Of a stretch of 49,346 nucleotides of DNA, positions 32,016-40,721 are shown piece by piece; positions within the stretch are counted from its first letter, which is position 1; the number at the start of each line of letters is the position of its first letter. Location of the stretch: NCBI GenBank assembly GCA_036574075.1, contig JAINCN010000053.1, positions 1-49,346 of the forward strand. The letters run 5' to 3'. Made by a program: the position numbers and the translations under genes. The notes beneath the pieces were generated by a model. It made no database searches. It had not been told where the DNA came from and was given only the letters and a program-made list of their open reading frames with translations. The stretch comes from Deltaproteobacteria bacterium (GTDB taxonomy: Bacteria; Desulfobacterota; Dissulfuribacteria; Dissulfuribacterales; UBA5754).

Positions 32016-33175
32016 AGGATGCCGCGCATACGGGATAAGGCCTCCTCAAGGCGTTCTTCAGAGACCGTAAGGGCCATACGGACGTATCCCTCGCCCGGAT
32101 CCCCGAATCCGTTTCCAGGCGTGCAGACGATCCCGGCCTTCTCGAGAAGAAGGGCGGAAAAGGAGGTCGATGTATGCCCGTTTGGCACGGGTGTCCAGAC
32201 GTAAAAGGTCGCCTTGGGGGATGGGGCGTCGATTCCGAGTGCGCGAAGCCCCTTGACAAGGACGTCCCTGCGCCTCGTGTAGATCGCCCTCATCTCTCGA
32301 ATGGCCGACTGGTCGCTTTCAAGCGCGGCCACGGCCGCGTCCTGGACGGCGCCGAACTGGCCTGAGTCCAGATTCGACTTGGCCTTGGCCAGACCCGCGA
32401 CGAGTTCCGGGTTTCCGATGGCAAAACCGATGCGCCACCCCGTCATGTTGAACGTCTTTGAGAGGGAGTGGAACTCGATGGCCACGTCCCGTGCCCCAGG
32501 TGTCTCGAGGATGCTCGGGGCCGTATAGCCGTCATAGGTCATTTCGCTGTAGGCCGCGTCATGACACAGGATGAGACCGTGCTCCTGGGCAAATGCTACT
32601 GCCCTTTCGAAGAACTCCGGAGGGGCCACTGCTGCTGTAGGATTGTTGGGGTAGTTGATCCAGAGGACCTTCGCCCTTTTTAGGACCCCTGAGGGAATGG
32701 AGTCCAGATCAGGGAGGAATGCGTTTTCCCTACGGAGGGGGAGAAAGTGGGTCTCGCCACCGGCGAAAAGGGTCCCTATGTGATAAACGGGATAGGCTGG
32801 GGTCGGGACGAGGACCACATCTCCAGGATCCACGAATGCGATTGGGAAATGCCCGATGCCTTCTTTAGACCCTATGAGGGAGACGACCTCTTGGTCCGGA
32901 TCAAGATCGAGGCCGAAGCGCCGCCTGCACCAGTCAGCGGCTGCCTGCCGAAAACGGGCGGAACCCTTGGAGGACGGATACCGGTGATTTTTCGTGTCTC
33001 GGACCGCATGGACCATGGACTCGACGATGAAATCAGGCGTAGGTAGGTCCGGATCCCCGATTCCGAGATCTATGACATCCACCCCTCTGGCCATGACCTC
33101 GGCCTTTTTTCGGTCGAGCTCCACAAAGAGATACGGGGGAAGTTTTTTGAGTTTTTCAGACGGTTGGAAGGCCAT
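32012..33175 (-). CDS. dapL: LL-diaminopimelate aminotransferase (class I/II PLP aminotransferase)
   Basis: Converts tetrahydrodipicolinate and glutamate to LL-diaminopimelate in one step, bypassing the succinyl or acetyl branches of lysine and peptidoglycan precursor synthesis. 387 residues. PLP Lys in SLSKTFNMTGWRIGFA near 235; INYPNNPTAAV and CHDAAYSEMTYDG (Asp and Tyr that bind PLP); N-terminus FQPSEKLKKLPPYLFVELDR as in DapL. The position after dapA and dapB, and the absence of dapC/D/E nearby, support DapL over a generic aminotransferase. Overlaps folK by 4 bases. Confidence 0.9.
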   Translation of the reverse strand: MAFQPSEKLKKLPPYLFVELDRKKAEVMARGVDVIDLGIGDPDLPTPDFIVESMVHAVRDTKNHRYPSSKGSARFRQAAADWCRRRFGLDLDPDQEVVSLIGSKEGIGHFPIAFVDPGDVVLVPTPAYPVYHIGTLFAGGETHFLPLRRENAFLPDLDSIPSGVLKRAKVLWINYPNNPTAAVAPPEFFERAVAFAQEHGLILCHDAAYSEMTYDGYTAPSILETPGARDVAIEFHSLSKTFNMTGWRIGFAIGNPELVAGLAKAKSNLDSGQFGAVQDAAVAALESDQSAIREMRAIYTRRRDVLVKGLRALGIDAPSPKATFYVWTPVPNGHTSTSFSALLLEKAGIVCTPGNGFGDPGEGYVRMALTVSEERLEEALSRMRGIL

Positions 33176-33197
33176 ATCTTTCCTTATACGGGTTTTT

Positions 33198-33263
33198 CTG
33201 AATCTGTGTGCCGATGGCTTATCCTGTTTAATCGAAAGTTTGAGTGAATATCTTACGTTCAGG
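33198..33263. repeat. Degenerate 66-bp copy of the repeat family
   Basis: CTGAATCTGTG at the left, then GGCTTAT..TGTTTAATCGAAAG, GAGTGAATATCTTACG and TTCAGG match the right half of the 170-bp element with several substitutions; the central hairpins are lost. It occupies the only gap in the operon, 6 bases after the 33270-34031 gene and before dapL. Confidence 0.7.
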
Positions 33264-33269
33264 GTTCTC

Positions 33270-34031
33270 TCAGGTGACGAAATTGGTCAGTTCTCCGATC
33301 CCTTCGATTGCGACTGTAACCGTGTCCCCTGGCCTGAGTGGCCCCACGCCTTTGGGGGTGCCGGTCGCTATGATGTCCCCAGGCTCGAGGGTCATGATCC
33401 TGGATATGAAACTCACGATTTCCTGAACGGGATGGATGAGAAGTGAGGTCCTGGAATCCTGCCTTGTCACACCGTTTACCACGCAGGTGATCCCAAGGTC
33501 GGAGGGGTCGATCTCTGTTTCGATCCACGGGCCGAACGGGCAGAAGGTGTCGAAACCCTTTGACCTTGTGAACTGGACGTCCTTTTTCTGGAGATCCCTG
33601 GCTGTGACATCGTTGAGGCACGTGTAACCGAGGATGGATTCCGCCGCCTTTTCCGGGGAAATATCTCGCGTCCGCTTACCGATCACCACTGCAAGTTCGG
33701 CCTCGTGCTCCACCTGATGGCTCATGTCAGGGATCCGGATGGCATCCTGCGGGCCGATCACCGCAGACGGAGGCTTCAAAAAGATGAGTGGTTCATCGGG
33801 CAGGGGCATCCCAAGTTCCTTTGCGTGATCCCGGTAATTGAGCCCAAGGGCCACGATCTTTGTGGGGGTGCAGGGGGCGAGAAGCCGTATCTCATCCAGA
33901 GGATGGATCTCGGAGGTCCCGACGATCATGCCCTCGAAGGGATCGGCTACTATGTCCCGTATGTAGCCTTCCCGGAGGATCCCGTAGTGAGGTGTAGTGC
34001 TGGATGTGGTCCGGTAGCGGGCGATCTTCAT
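33270..34031 (-). CDS. Fumarylacetoacetate hydrolase family protein
   Basis: 253 residues. FAH-fold core with KIVALGLNYRDHAKELG, EPLIFLKPPSAVIGP, the metal-binding EHEAELAVVIGKR near 108-120, GYTCLNDVTARDLQKKD, and the closing GDIIATGTPKGVG. Family members are metal-dependent hydrolases, isomerases or decarboxylases acting on 2-oxo acids (for example oxaloacetate decarboxylase or acylpyruvase). The exact substrate cannot be told. Lies 9 bases after dapB; FAH-family genes placed with dap genes may remove reactive keto acid by-products, which is inference. Confidence 0.88.
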   Translation of the reverse strand: MKIARYRTTSSTTPHYGILREGYIRDIVADPFEGMIVGTSEIHPLDEIRLLAPCTPTKIVALGLNYRDHAKELGMPLPDEPLIFLKPPSAVIGPQDAIRIPDMSHQVEHEAELAVVIGKRTRDISPEKAAESILGYTCLNDVTARDLQKKDVQFTRSKGFDTFCPFGPWIETEIDPSDLGITCVVNGVTRQDSRTSLLIHPVQEIVSFISRIMTLEPGDIIATGTPKGVGPLRPGDTVTVAIEGIGELTNFVT

Positions 34032-34040
34032 ATATTTTTC

Positions 34041-34844
34041 CTACTTAAGGCCGAGGACGTCGAGCATGTCGTAGAGCCCAGGGCTTTGGGTGACGACCCA
34101 CTTTGCCGCCCGGACCGCCCCCTTTGCAAAGGTGTCGCGGCTGGATGCCTTGTGGACGAGCTCGATCCTCTCACCGATTCCGCCGAAGATCACAGTGTGT
34201 TCTCCCACGATGTCCCCGGCGCGCACGGTCTGGATCCCGATCTCGGCCCTCGTGCGTTCCCCGATGAGGCCGTTTCGTGCGAAAACCCCGACGGAATCGA
34301 GGTCGCGCCCCAGGGCAGAGGCGGCAACACGTCCGAGCTGGAGGGCCGTTCCGCTCGGGGCGTCCTTTTTCATGCGGTGGTGGGCCTCCACGATCTCGAT
34401 GTCGTAGTCCTCGCCGAGGACCCGGGCCGCGGTCTCCACGAGCCTGTAAAGGAGGTTCACGCCCACGCTCATGTTGGGGGCGAGCACACATGGGAACCCG
34501 GATGCGAGGCGCCTGATCTCCGCCTTTTCGTCCGGGGACAGGCCTGTGGTCCCGATCACCATGGGCTTTCCGGCGGAGGCGGCAATCCGGGCGTGGGTGA
34601 TGGTCGCTTCGTGGTGCGTAAAATCGATGACCACGTCTCCCGCGTCCATGACGGATTCGAGATTCGGTGCGATAGTGACGCCGAGTTCGGCTATCCCCGC
34701 GACCATGCCCGCGTCTTTACCAACCGCAGGGCTATCCGGGCGTTCAAATGCGGCCCCGAGGGAGATGCCTTCTGCTTCCGAGACGGCATTCACAATACGG
34801 GTTCCCATGCGTCCTGCGGCACCTGCCACAATTACGTGTATCAT
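34041..34844 (-). CDS. dapB: 4-hydroxy-tetrahydrodipicolinate reductase
   Basis: 267 residues. NAD(P)-binding GAAGRMGTRI at 8-17, VVIDFTHHEATITHA near 91, GTTGLSPDEKAEI, and the substrate/catalytic EAHHRMKKDAPSGTAL near 155-170 (His-His and Lys). It reduces the DapA product towards tetrahydrodipicolinate. Starts 14 bases after dapA with GGAAGGGGGG upstream. Confidence 0.96.
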   Translation of the reverse strand: MIHVIVAGAAGRMGTRIVNAVSEAEGISLGAAFERPDSPAVGKDAGMVAGIAELGVTIAPNLESVMDAGDVVIDFTHHEATITHARIAASAGKPMVIGTTGLSPDEKAEIRRLASGFPCVLAPNMSVGVNLLYRLVETAARVLGEDYDIEIVEAHHRMKKDAPSGTALQLGRVAASALGRDLDSVGVFARNGLIGERTRAEIGIQTVRAGDIVGEHTVIFGGIGERIELVHKASSRDTFAKGAVRAAKWVVTQSPGLYDMLDVLGLK

Positions 34845-34858
34845 ATTTCCCCCCTTCC

Positions 34859-35797
34859 TTAGATGAGCTTGAGGTCTGTCAGGACCTCTGCGAGCCGTTT
34901 TCGGTTGGCCTCGCTCATTGGGGCAAGGGGAAGACGCACCTCATCAGACGGAATCTTTCCCATCATGGCAAGTGCCGTCTTGGCCGGTACGGGATTGGTT
35001 TCAAAGAAGAGGGCCTTGAAGAGGGGGGCGAGCCTATAGTGAATCTGGCGGGACTTGGACAGGTCTCCGGAGTCGAAGAGGTCCACCATGGCGGCCATGT
35101 CCTTGGGGACCACGTTTGAGGCCACGGAGATCACGCCCTTTCCTCCGAGGGCCAGGGTGGGAAAGGCGGTAAAGTCGTCGCCGGACACAACGATGAAGTT
35201 CTTTGGGCAGAGACGAATGACGTCCGAGACCTGGGCGAGGTTTCCCGTGGCCTCCTTGATGCCTATGACGTATTTGTTTTCGGCGCACCGGGCCACGGTC
35301 TCGGGAAGCATGTTCACCCCGGTCCGTCCAGGGACGTTGTAGAGGATCATGGGGAACTTGCAGACATCGGCCACCTTCATGTAGTGCTGGTAGAGTCCTT
35401 CCTGTGTGGGTTTATTGTAATAGGGGGTGATGACGAGGGCCGCGTCGGCGCCCACCTTTTTCGCGTGCTGGGTGAGCTGGATCGTCTCATCGGTGGAGTT
35501 GGAGCCAGTCCCGGCGATGACCGGAACCCGGCCCTTCACCGTATCCACCGTGAGCTCCACGACCCGCATATGCTCTTCGTGGCTGAGTGTGGCGGATTCA
35601 CCAGTGGTCCCACAGGGGACGATGCAATGGGTCCCTTCCTTGATGTGCCACTCGATGAGCCCGATGAGGGCGTCCTCATCCACCTTTCCGTCCCGGAAAG
35701 GGGTGACGATGGCCACGATGGCCCCGCGGATCTCCTTCTTTTTCATGTCCGAAGCACCGGATTTCGCCGCACATGATCTCTTTCCGCACGTTGCCAT
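34859..35797 (-). CDS. dapA: 4-hydroxy-tetrahydrodipicolinate synthase
   Basis: Condenses pyruvate with aspartate semialdehyde. TIM barrel with GAIVAIVTPF, CGTTGESATLSHEEH, MILYNVPGRTGVNM (catalytic Tyr) and VIGIKEATGNL (Schiff-base Lys). 312 residues if started at 35797, which has AGGAG seven bases upstream. The usual N-terminus begins at MKKKEIRGAIVAIV (35746), but no binding site precedes that ATG, so the 17-residue Cys-containing extension may be real. First gene of the dap-fol-cob operon. Confidence 0.95.
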   Translation of the reverse strand: MATCGKRSCAAKSGASDMKKKEIRGAIVAIVTPFRDGKVDEDALIGLIEWHIKEGTHCIVPCGTTGESATLSHEEHMRVVELTVDTVKGRVPVIAGTGSNSTDETIQLTQHAKKVGADAALVITPYYNKPTQEGLYQHYMKVADVCKFPMILYNVPGRTGVNMLPETVARCAENKYVIGIKEATGNLAQVSDVIRLCPKNFIVVSGDDFTAFPTLALGGKGVISVASNVVPKDMAAMVDLFDSGDLSKSRQIHYRLAPLFKALFFETNPVPAKTALAMMGKIPSDEVRLPLAPMSEANRKRLAEVLTDLKLI

Positions 35798-35830
35798 GAC
35801 GTTTCTCCTCTCTCTTTTGGGAGGCAGCCG

Positions 35831-35892
35831 TGAAAAATCCGCAGTTTTTCATGGATGCCCGCATTGTTTGAACAACGGCCCGCATGGCCGTT
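35831..35892. other. Two small hairpins between dapA and the HDOD gene
   Basis: TGAAAAA/TTTTTCA around a 7-base loop (35831-35851), then AACGGCC/GGCCGTT around CGCAT (35874-35892). They sit downstream of the HDOD stop and upstream of dapA on the minus strand. No U-tract follows the GC stem; terminator or attenuator role is uncertain. Confidence 0.3.
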
Positions 35893-35968
35893 CCATGGGC
35901 AGATTATTAAAGGGTTTGATGGAATCGGACAAGTGCCAGATGCGTCCCGGCCTGAAAAAGGAGGTCCC

Positions 35969-36826
35969 CTATGCGAGCAGGGTGGCCAAGGACTGCCATG
36001 CTGCAAAGGATTCCTGGATGATCGCAGCGAGGCCGGAAGGCGTGAGCCCGAGTTTTTGCGGGAGTTCGGAGGATATGCGGTGGCGGAATCCGTCCAGACC
36101 CACTCCAAACCCGAGGGATACGGTGAGGATGTTCGAGAACGCGAGGAGGCTGGAGAGATCGTCCTGAATATAGAGGTCAGGGTCGTGATGCTTGCGGACC
36201 GCCCTGACGATCTCGCGTGGAAATTCCCAGAGCCGAAGGACCTCTGAACCGAGGACCGCGTGATCGGTCCCAAGGACGCGCCATTCCGCCTCGGTGAATG
36301 TCAAGGCGTTCACGCGGGCCTCAAGCTGAATCTCCTCAGCCCTGACGCCTACGTGCTTGTTCATGACGTATTTTCCGATGTCGTGGAGGAGGGCTGAGGT
36401 GAACAGGAGTTCCGAAGATGCAAACCCCAAATGCCGGGCTATGACCTCGGATACGACGGCACAGCCCATGGAATGGGCCCAAAGATCGTGTTGGCGCATG
36501 CCGTAACCATATATCTCACTGTCGAGATATGGTCTGCTTGCCGCCATGATAAGGATCTCCCGGACCTGCCTGGTGCCAAGGAGGGCGATGGCGGTCTCTA
36601 CCGAACTCACCTGACGAGGAAGCCCGAAGTAGGCGGCGTTGGCAGTCTTAAGGATGTTCGCGCTTAGTATGGGGTCGAAGCGGATGACCTTGGCGACCTG
36701 GGTTGTGGTGGATCTCGGATCGTCCAGGATGCGAAGTGCATCGTGGACCGCCTTGGGAAAGGCGGGGATGGCGGTCAGGTCGTCGAAGATGTGATCGAGT
36801 TCGGTATCCATGGCAGCGGCGTCCAT
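35969..36826 (-). CDS. HDOD domain signal-transduction protein
   Basis: 285 residues. HDOD domain from about 15 to 215: IPAFPKAVHDALRILDD, DPILSANILKTANAAYFG, SVETAIALLGTRQVREILI, and SALLHDIGKYVMNKH near 145, where an HD pair is retained. HDOD proteins are usually catalytically inactive relatives of HD phosphohydrolases that act in chemotaxis, c-di-GMP or stress signalling. It starts 1 base after the stop of the CheD-like gene, so the two are co-translated and probably function in one chemotaxis or motility-related pathway. Confidence 0.88.
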   Translation of the reverse strand: MDAAAMDTELDHIFDDLTAIPAFPKAVHDALRILDDPRSTTTQVAKVIRFDPILSANILKTANAAYFGLPRQVSSVETAIALLGTRQVREILIMAASRPYLDSEIYGYGMRQHDLWAHSMGCAVVSEVIARHLGFASSELLFTSALLHDIGKYVMNKHVGVRAEEIQLEARVNALTFTEAEWRVLGTDHAVLGSEVLRLWEFPREIVRAVRKHHDPDLYIQDDLSSLLAFSNILTVSLGFGVGLDGFRHRISSELPQKLGLTPSGLAAIIQESFAAWQSLATLLA

Positions 36827-36827
36827 T

Positions 36828-37310
36828 TTACATGATCACCTCTTGTTGGCCGGGGCTTTCCACTCGAATAGAGCCATCTCCCACGTCGAGGGTGAGGCAA
36901 CGGTTCTCTGGGCCTCCTACCTTTTCTCCAGCCACAAGGACACGGTTTTTTTCGAGTACGCGCCTGGCTGTTTTTCGTAGATCTTCTCCCATGCGGAAAA
37001 AGGGCGGGGCGTCCAGAAATTCGCCGGCTCCGACGAGATGGACGCGAAGGGAATCCCTTCGGCCTCCTGCAGCCATGAAGGCCTTCATGAGGGCGGGTAG
37101 CCCGGTGTCAAGCCCAAAATAGTGGACTGTTGAGGCGGATGTCTCTTTTTGTGTGCGAATAAGGTGCGTTATGAACAGCCCGCCTGTTCTCGTCTCTGGG
37201 TCAAAGACGGCGACCGCGATCCCGGCGCCTATGGACACGCCTACAAGGGTCGCAGATGGGTCGGCGCTAACTGCATACGACCCGGAGGTGACAGGGATGG
37301 TGGTTTTCAT
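36828..37310 (-). CDS. CheD-like protein lacking the catalytic cysteine
   Basis: 160 residues. CheD deamidates receptor glutamines using a Cys-His-Thr triad in G(L)GSCVAV and the following ITH. Here the corresponding segment reads VGVSIGAGIAVAVFD (about 24-38) with Gly in place of Cys, while GGLFITHLIRT keeps His (near 49), and LVGAGEFLDAP and GEKVGGPENRCLTLDVGDG match CheD's later half. So it is probably a CheD-fold protein without deamidase activity, perhaps a binding partner as CheD is for CheC. Coupled to the HDOD gene. No other che genes in view. Confidence 0.7.
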   Translation of the reverse strand: MKTTIPVTSGSYAVSADPSATLVGVSIGAGIAVAVFDPETRTGGLFITHLIRTQKETSASTVHYFGLDTGLPALMKAFMAAGGRRDSLRVHLVGAGEFLDAPPFFRMGEDLRKTARRVLEKNRVLVAGEKVGGPENRCLTLDVGDGSIRVESPGQQEVIM

Positions 37311-37462
37311 GGGCGCATGTACCTTTCTAGTCCTTTTTTGAGTTCTTCATTTGTCTTATCGGTCTGGCGCGGGATGAGCTAAAGGGACCATGCTTTGTTT
37401 TTGGATGACAGACCGTCCATGGCCTGTCCCTCTTCGGGCTGCTGCTTTATTCCCGGTCAGTA

Positions 37463-38128
37463 TCAAGGATGTTTATCTACTGTTTTATCTACTGTGTAAT
37501 AGATAGGACCTTCAGCCGTCTGTTTGATTATGGATGCCATACTCCTGGCAAGTGCGACTACGCCGGTTGCGATGCTGGGTCCGGGAATGAACGGGGCGGG
37601 AAGGACAATGGAATAGTCCTCGTGGAGAGGCACCAGATCCGCTTCCCCGGCCATGCGCCACAAAGTGTTCCGGTTGAAGGTCGAGAGGATAGAGATGTCC
37701 ATGGACACCTTTCCCGGGGAGTTTCCTGAGGCCGAAAGGAGCAGGGGAAACTCGGCGTCTATGACGAGGTCAAACCCCTGCGCTGCCGCCTCGTCGAGGC
37801 GTTCTTCGATGGCGAGGTCGCGTACCTGATCTACGCGTTCCACCACGGCGAAGACCTTTTCCTGAAGTAGGGCATCCTGAAGTATCTTCGTGATGGTTTG
37901 GCTCAGGCCGGGATCAAGACCGTGCGGGGTGCGTGCCGGCAGGAGCAGGGCCTTTTTTTCATGCACGGGAATCGGTGTCTCAGGGGCCAAGAAAACGCTC
38001 ATCCTGACACCCGGCGGAGCAGATCCCTGCGGCGGAAATGCGGGTGGCATTGGAGAGCAGCCCCCAAGAAGAAAAAAGGCCGCCATGTACAGCAGGACCG
38101 AGAGATGTGGTGGACGGTGTCTGGTCAT
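37463..38128 (-). CDS. Outer-membrane-type lipoprotein of unknown function
   Basis: 221 residues with a lipoprotein signal peptide; lipobox LLGGC at about 21-25. The mature part has an alternating alpha/beta pattern (ALLLPARTPHG; LSQTITKILQDALLQEKVFAVVERVD; FDLVIDAEFPLLLSA; VSMDISILSTFNRNTLWRMAGEA). This resembles the curli-assembly CsgG/LpoB-type or GNA1162-type lipoproteins in layout, but I cannot assign it. Lies 69 bases after the lytic transglycosylase gene, probably in the same unit. Confidence 0.75.
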   Translation of the reverse strand: MTRHRPPHLSVLLYMAAFFLLGGCSPMPPAFPPQGSAPPGVRMSVFLAPETPIPVHEKKALLLPARTPHGLDPGLSQTITKILQDALLQEKVFAVVERVDQVRDLAIEERLDEAAAQGFDLVIDAEFPLLLSASGNSPGKVSMDISILSTFNRNTLWRMAGEADLVPLHEDYSIVLPAPFIPGPSIATGVVALARSMASIIKQTAEGPIYYTVDKTVDKHP

Positions 38129-38197
38129 CGTGGAGGCAAACGGTCACAGGAATGCGGAGGATTTGGGCTGGAGGGGGCGGCAAGGACCTGAACCGGA

Positions 38198-39808
38198 TTA
38201 CTGGACAGACGGTACCAGGAGTTTTTGTCCGATTTTGACCTTAGAGGAGGAGAGCCCGTTCATTTTTTTGACGGCTGAGGCGGATGTCCGAAATCTTTTC
38301 GCGATATCATCGAGGGTGTCCCCTTTCTTCACTACGTATTGCTTAGCATCTGCGTGTCCCGAATGCCTTTCTTTGCCGGACGGTTTCCTGTCTCCAGCGG
38401 TCAGGAGGGTAAGCGTCGTTCCCGCAATGAGCTTGGACTTATTTCCGAGGCGGTTCGTTTTTGCGATTTCCCGTACGCTCACCCCGTATTTTTTCGCAAT
38501 GGACCCCAGGGTTTCTCCGTGCGCCACCACATGCTTGACGGATTTTCCCTCTGCCTTTTCCCCTTTTCCAGTTGCTGATGCCGTGGGTTGAGATGGTTGA
38601 GGGATCCTGCATGTTGGAAGATCATGGATGGAGGCGGCGAGTTTATCCGCGAATCCCATGGGGAGTTTGATTCGGTAGGGATGATCGGGTGTCACCTTCA
38701 GCCTCAGCTCCGGGTTGTATTCCTCGAGTTCTTTCAGGGGGATGTCTAGGTTTTCTGCGATGGCTTCGAGAGAAACGGGCTTGTCGATGAGGGCCGTTTC
38801 ATAGGCGAATTCCCTTGATCCTTCCAGTTCATCCAGGGAGAAACCGTAGCGCTGCGGGTCGTTGACTATGTGAAGAACGGCGAGGAACCGTGGGACGAAA
38901 CGGGCGGTCTCCCGGGGAAGGACGGCATAAAGGTCCCAGAAATTGTCGAGATAGTCGATCTTCTGGGTGCGGATCTTCTTGAGAACAGTGCCTTCCCCAC
39001 AGTTATAGGCGGCAAGTACCGTGGTCCAGTCGCCGAACATGCGGTGGAGTTCCTTGAGATACGAGATGGCGGCCTGTGTGGATTTTTCAGGATCCATACG
39101 TTCATCGATCCATGTGGTGCGTTTGAGTCCGTATTTCTCACCGGTTGAGGGAATGAACTGCCAGAGCCCGAGGGCCCTCTGAGTGGATGTAGCCTTGTTC
39201 TGAAATCCGCTTTCGATAAGGGGGATCCAGGAGAGTTCCTCAGGGAGCCCTTCCTTGCGGAGGGCATCTGCGATCAAGGGCCTATACCGAAGGGAGCGCA
39301 AATAGGCGTCGAGAAAGAACTTGCGTTCCGGACCTTGAAATTGCCTGATTTCCTCTTCTACCTCGGGTGTGAGTGGGCATGGGATTTCGCTTGCAAGGCC
39401 CTTTGTGGAGGTCTGATTCGATGCATGTATTTCCTGAATCAGATGGGCGAGTTCGATGCGTATCTCGTTCTTTTCCCCTTCTTCCTCAGGGGTTTTCGGG
39501 CTGATTTCCGCGAGCCGTGCGTATGCAATGTCAATTATGTCGAGGGCTTCATCAGGCCTTTCCGCCTTCCATGCGGATCGCGCGTCCTCGACGAGCTTTC
39601 TGATCTCCTCCCAATTACACAGGGATGAATCGGCCACCGAAGATGCGGAAGGCCCGGAAGGATCCGGGACGTGAAGACAGGAGATGGATGATGTACCAGG
39701 GATATGCCGGGAATGGTTGCCCTGCGTATGGTTGGAGGCGCAGCCGAAGAGGGAAAAAACAAGGAGGATGCAGGCCCCGGCGGTTCCGAGTGGTTTTCTG
39801 TGCGTCAT
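38198..39808 (-). CDS. mltD: MltD-type membrane-bound lytic transglycosylase with LysM repeats
   Basis: 536 residues. Lipoprotein signal (LLVFSLFGC, Cys near 24), helical linker to about 160, SLT catalytic domain with Glu in LSWIPLIESGFQNKATS and GLWQFIPSTGEKYGL, YLKELHRMFGDWTTVLAAYNCGEG, then a degenerate LysM and two clear LysM domains (HVVAHGETLGSIAKKYGVS; YVVKKGDTLDDIAKRFRTS). It cleaves peptidoglycan to 1,6-anhydro ends from the outer membrane. The start at 39808 (MTHRKPLGTAG) was chosen so that the signal peptide is N-terminal; a longer in-frame start buries it. Confidence 0.92.
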   Translation of the reverse strand: MTHRKPLGTAGACILLVFSLFGCASNHTQGNHSRHIPGTSSISCLHVPDPSGPSASSVADSSLCNWEEIRKLVEDARSAWKAERPDEALDIIDIAYARLAEISPKTPEEEGEKNEIRIELAHLIQEIHASNQTSTKGLASEIPCPLTPEVEEEIRQFQGPERKFFLDAYLRSLRYRPLIADALRKEGLPEELSWIPLIESGFQNKATSTQRALGLWQFIPSTGEKYGLKRTTWIDERMDPEKSTQAAISYLKELHRMFGDWTTVLAAYNCGEGTVLKKIRTQKIDYLDNFWDLYAVLPRETARFVPRFLAVLHIVNDPQRYGFSLDELEGSREFAYETALIDKPVSLEAIAENLDIPLKELEEYNPELRLKVTPDHPYRIKLPMGFADKLAASIHDLPTCRIPQPSQPTASATGKGEKAEGKSVKHVVAHGETLGSIAKKYGVSVREIAKTNRLGNKSKLIAGTTLTLLTAGDRKPSGKERHSGHADAKQYVVKKGDTLDDIAKRFRTSASAVKKMNGLSSSKVKIGQKLLVPSVQ

Positions 39809-40038
39809 TTTTGTTTCTCGGATCACGTAAACCGGATGTTCCTCCACCCATATACCGGAAAGGACCATGAATAACAACCCGCAGGGCGAGGATCCGCGTA
39901 CTCCCTTGACTTTGCCATGGGCTGCACATACCCTTTTTTTGATGAAGCTAAAAAACCGATCTGATCCCTCTCAAGGTTTTTCAAGATGGTTCACACAGGA
40001 CGGCGCCAGTCCGTCCGGAACAAGAGGAGGCAGGCGAT

Positions 40039-40521
40039 ATGGACAAGGGCGCGTACGGAAGACGGGACAGGCTCATTCAGGAGAAGCGACACGATACATA
40101 CAAGGAGTACGGAAAATGGCCGGAGCCCACGGTCTGCACGGTCTGCAAGTCCCTTTTCATAGATGGGAGATGGACATGGAGGCCGGCGCCAGCCGATGCC
40201 AATCAGACCATCTGCCCTGCGTGTCAACGTATTCGGGATCACTATCCTGCGGGCATCCTCGAGATCCGGGGGCCTTTTTTCCGGGAGCACCGTGACGAGA
40301 TCCTGAACCTCATTCGAAACGAGGAATCCCTTGAAAAGGATGAACATCCCATGGAAAGGCTCATGGGGATAGTTGACACGGAGGACATGACCACCATCGA
40401 GACCACAGGGGTGCACATAGCCCGCAGGCTTGGAGAGGCCATTTCCCGCGCATATCAGGGCACGCTCGATATCCAGTATCAGGAAGGAGAAAAGTCCATT
40501 CGGGTCACCTGGGAACGCTGA
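40039..40521 (+). CDS. BCAM0308 family zinc-ribbon protein
   Basis: 160 residues. Two Cys pairs, CTVCKSLF near 33 and CPACQRI near 60, flank a WRPAPADANQTI segment and form a probable zinc ribbon like that of NMD3. Then come ILEIRGPFFREHRDEILNLIRNEE and TTIETTGVHIARRLGEAISRAYQGTLDI. This pattern is the BCAM0308 family, whose function is unknown. AGGAGGCAGGCGAT precedes the ATG. Monocistronic, closed by a strong terminator. Confidence 0.8.
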   Translation: MDKGAYGRRDRLIQEKRHDTYKEYGKWPEPTVCTVCKSLFIDGRWTWRPAPADANQTICPACQRIRDHYPAGILEIRGPFFREHRDEILNLIRNEESLEKDEHPMERLMGIVDTEDMTTIETTGVHIARRLGEAISRAYQGTLDIQYQEGEKSIRVTWER

Positions 40522-40539
40522 AAGATCTTTCAGGACCAT

Positions 40540-40582
40540 TCGGGCGGCGAGGCTGCAAAGGGCGCGCCGCCCGAGTTTTTTT
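40540..40582 (+). terminator. Rho-independent terminator after the BCAM0308-family gene
   Basis: TCGGGCGGCG and CGCCGCCCGA form a perfect 10-bp stem around a 15-base loop, followed by GTTTTTTT. It begins 18 bases after the stop codon. Confidence 0.93.
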
Positions 40583-40721
40583 ATCTCTTTTTCCCTTTCA
40601 TCCCGGTGTAAGAACTCGCCAGTTTCCGTTTTTTGGTTTAACCTCAGGGGGTCTCGGAAAATGGGGACCATTTCGAGGTTTTCCTCATATTCTCTGCTAA
40701 AAGGAGTCTGTTCCATCCACC

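Noticed and set aside
33705-34862. 385-codon plus-strand frame across the FAH and dapB genes
   Set aside because: Antisense to two clear genes and the gap between them; its residues are His/Gly/Asp-rich mirror text with no domain.
39808-40038. A gene in the 230-base gap between mltD and the BCAM0308-family gene
   Set aside because: Only a weak TTGACT/TACCCT promoter-like pair near 39905-39935 was seen; no coding frame is supported.
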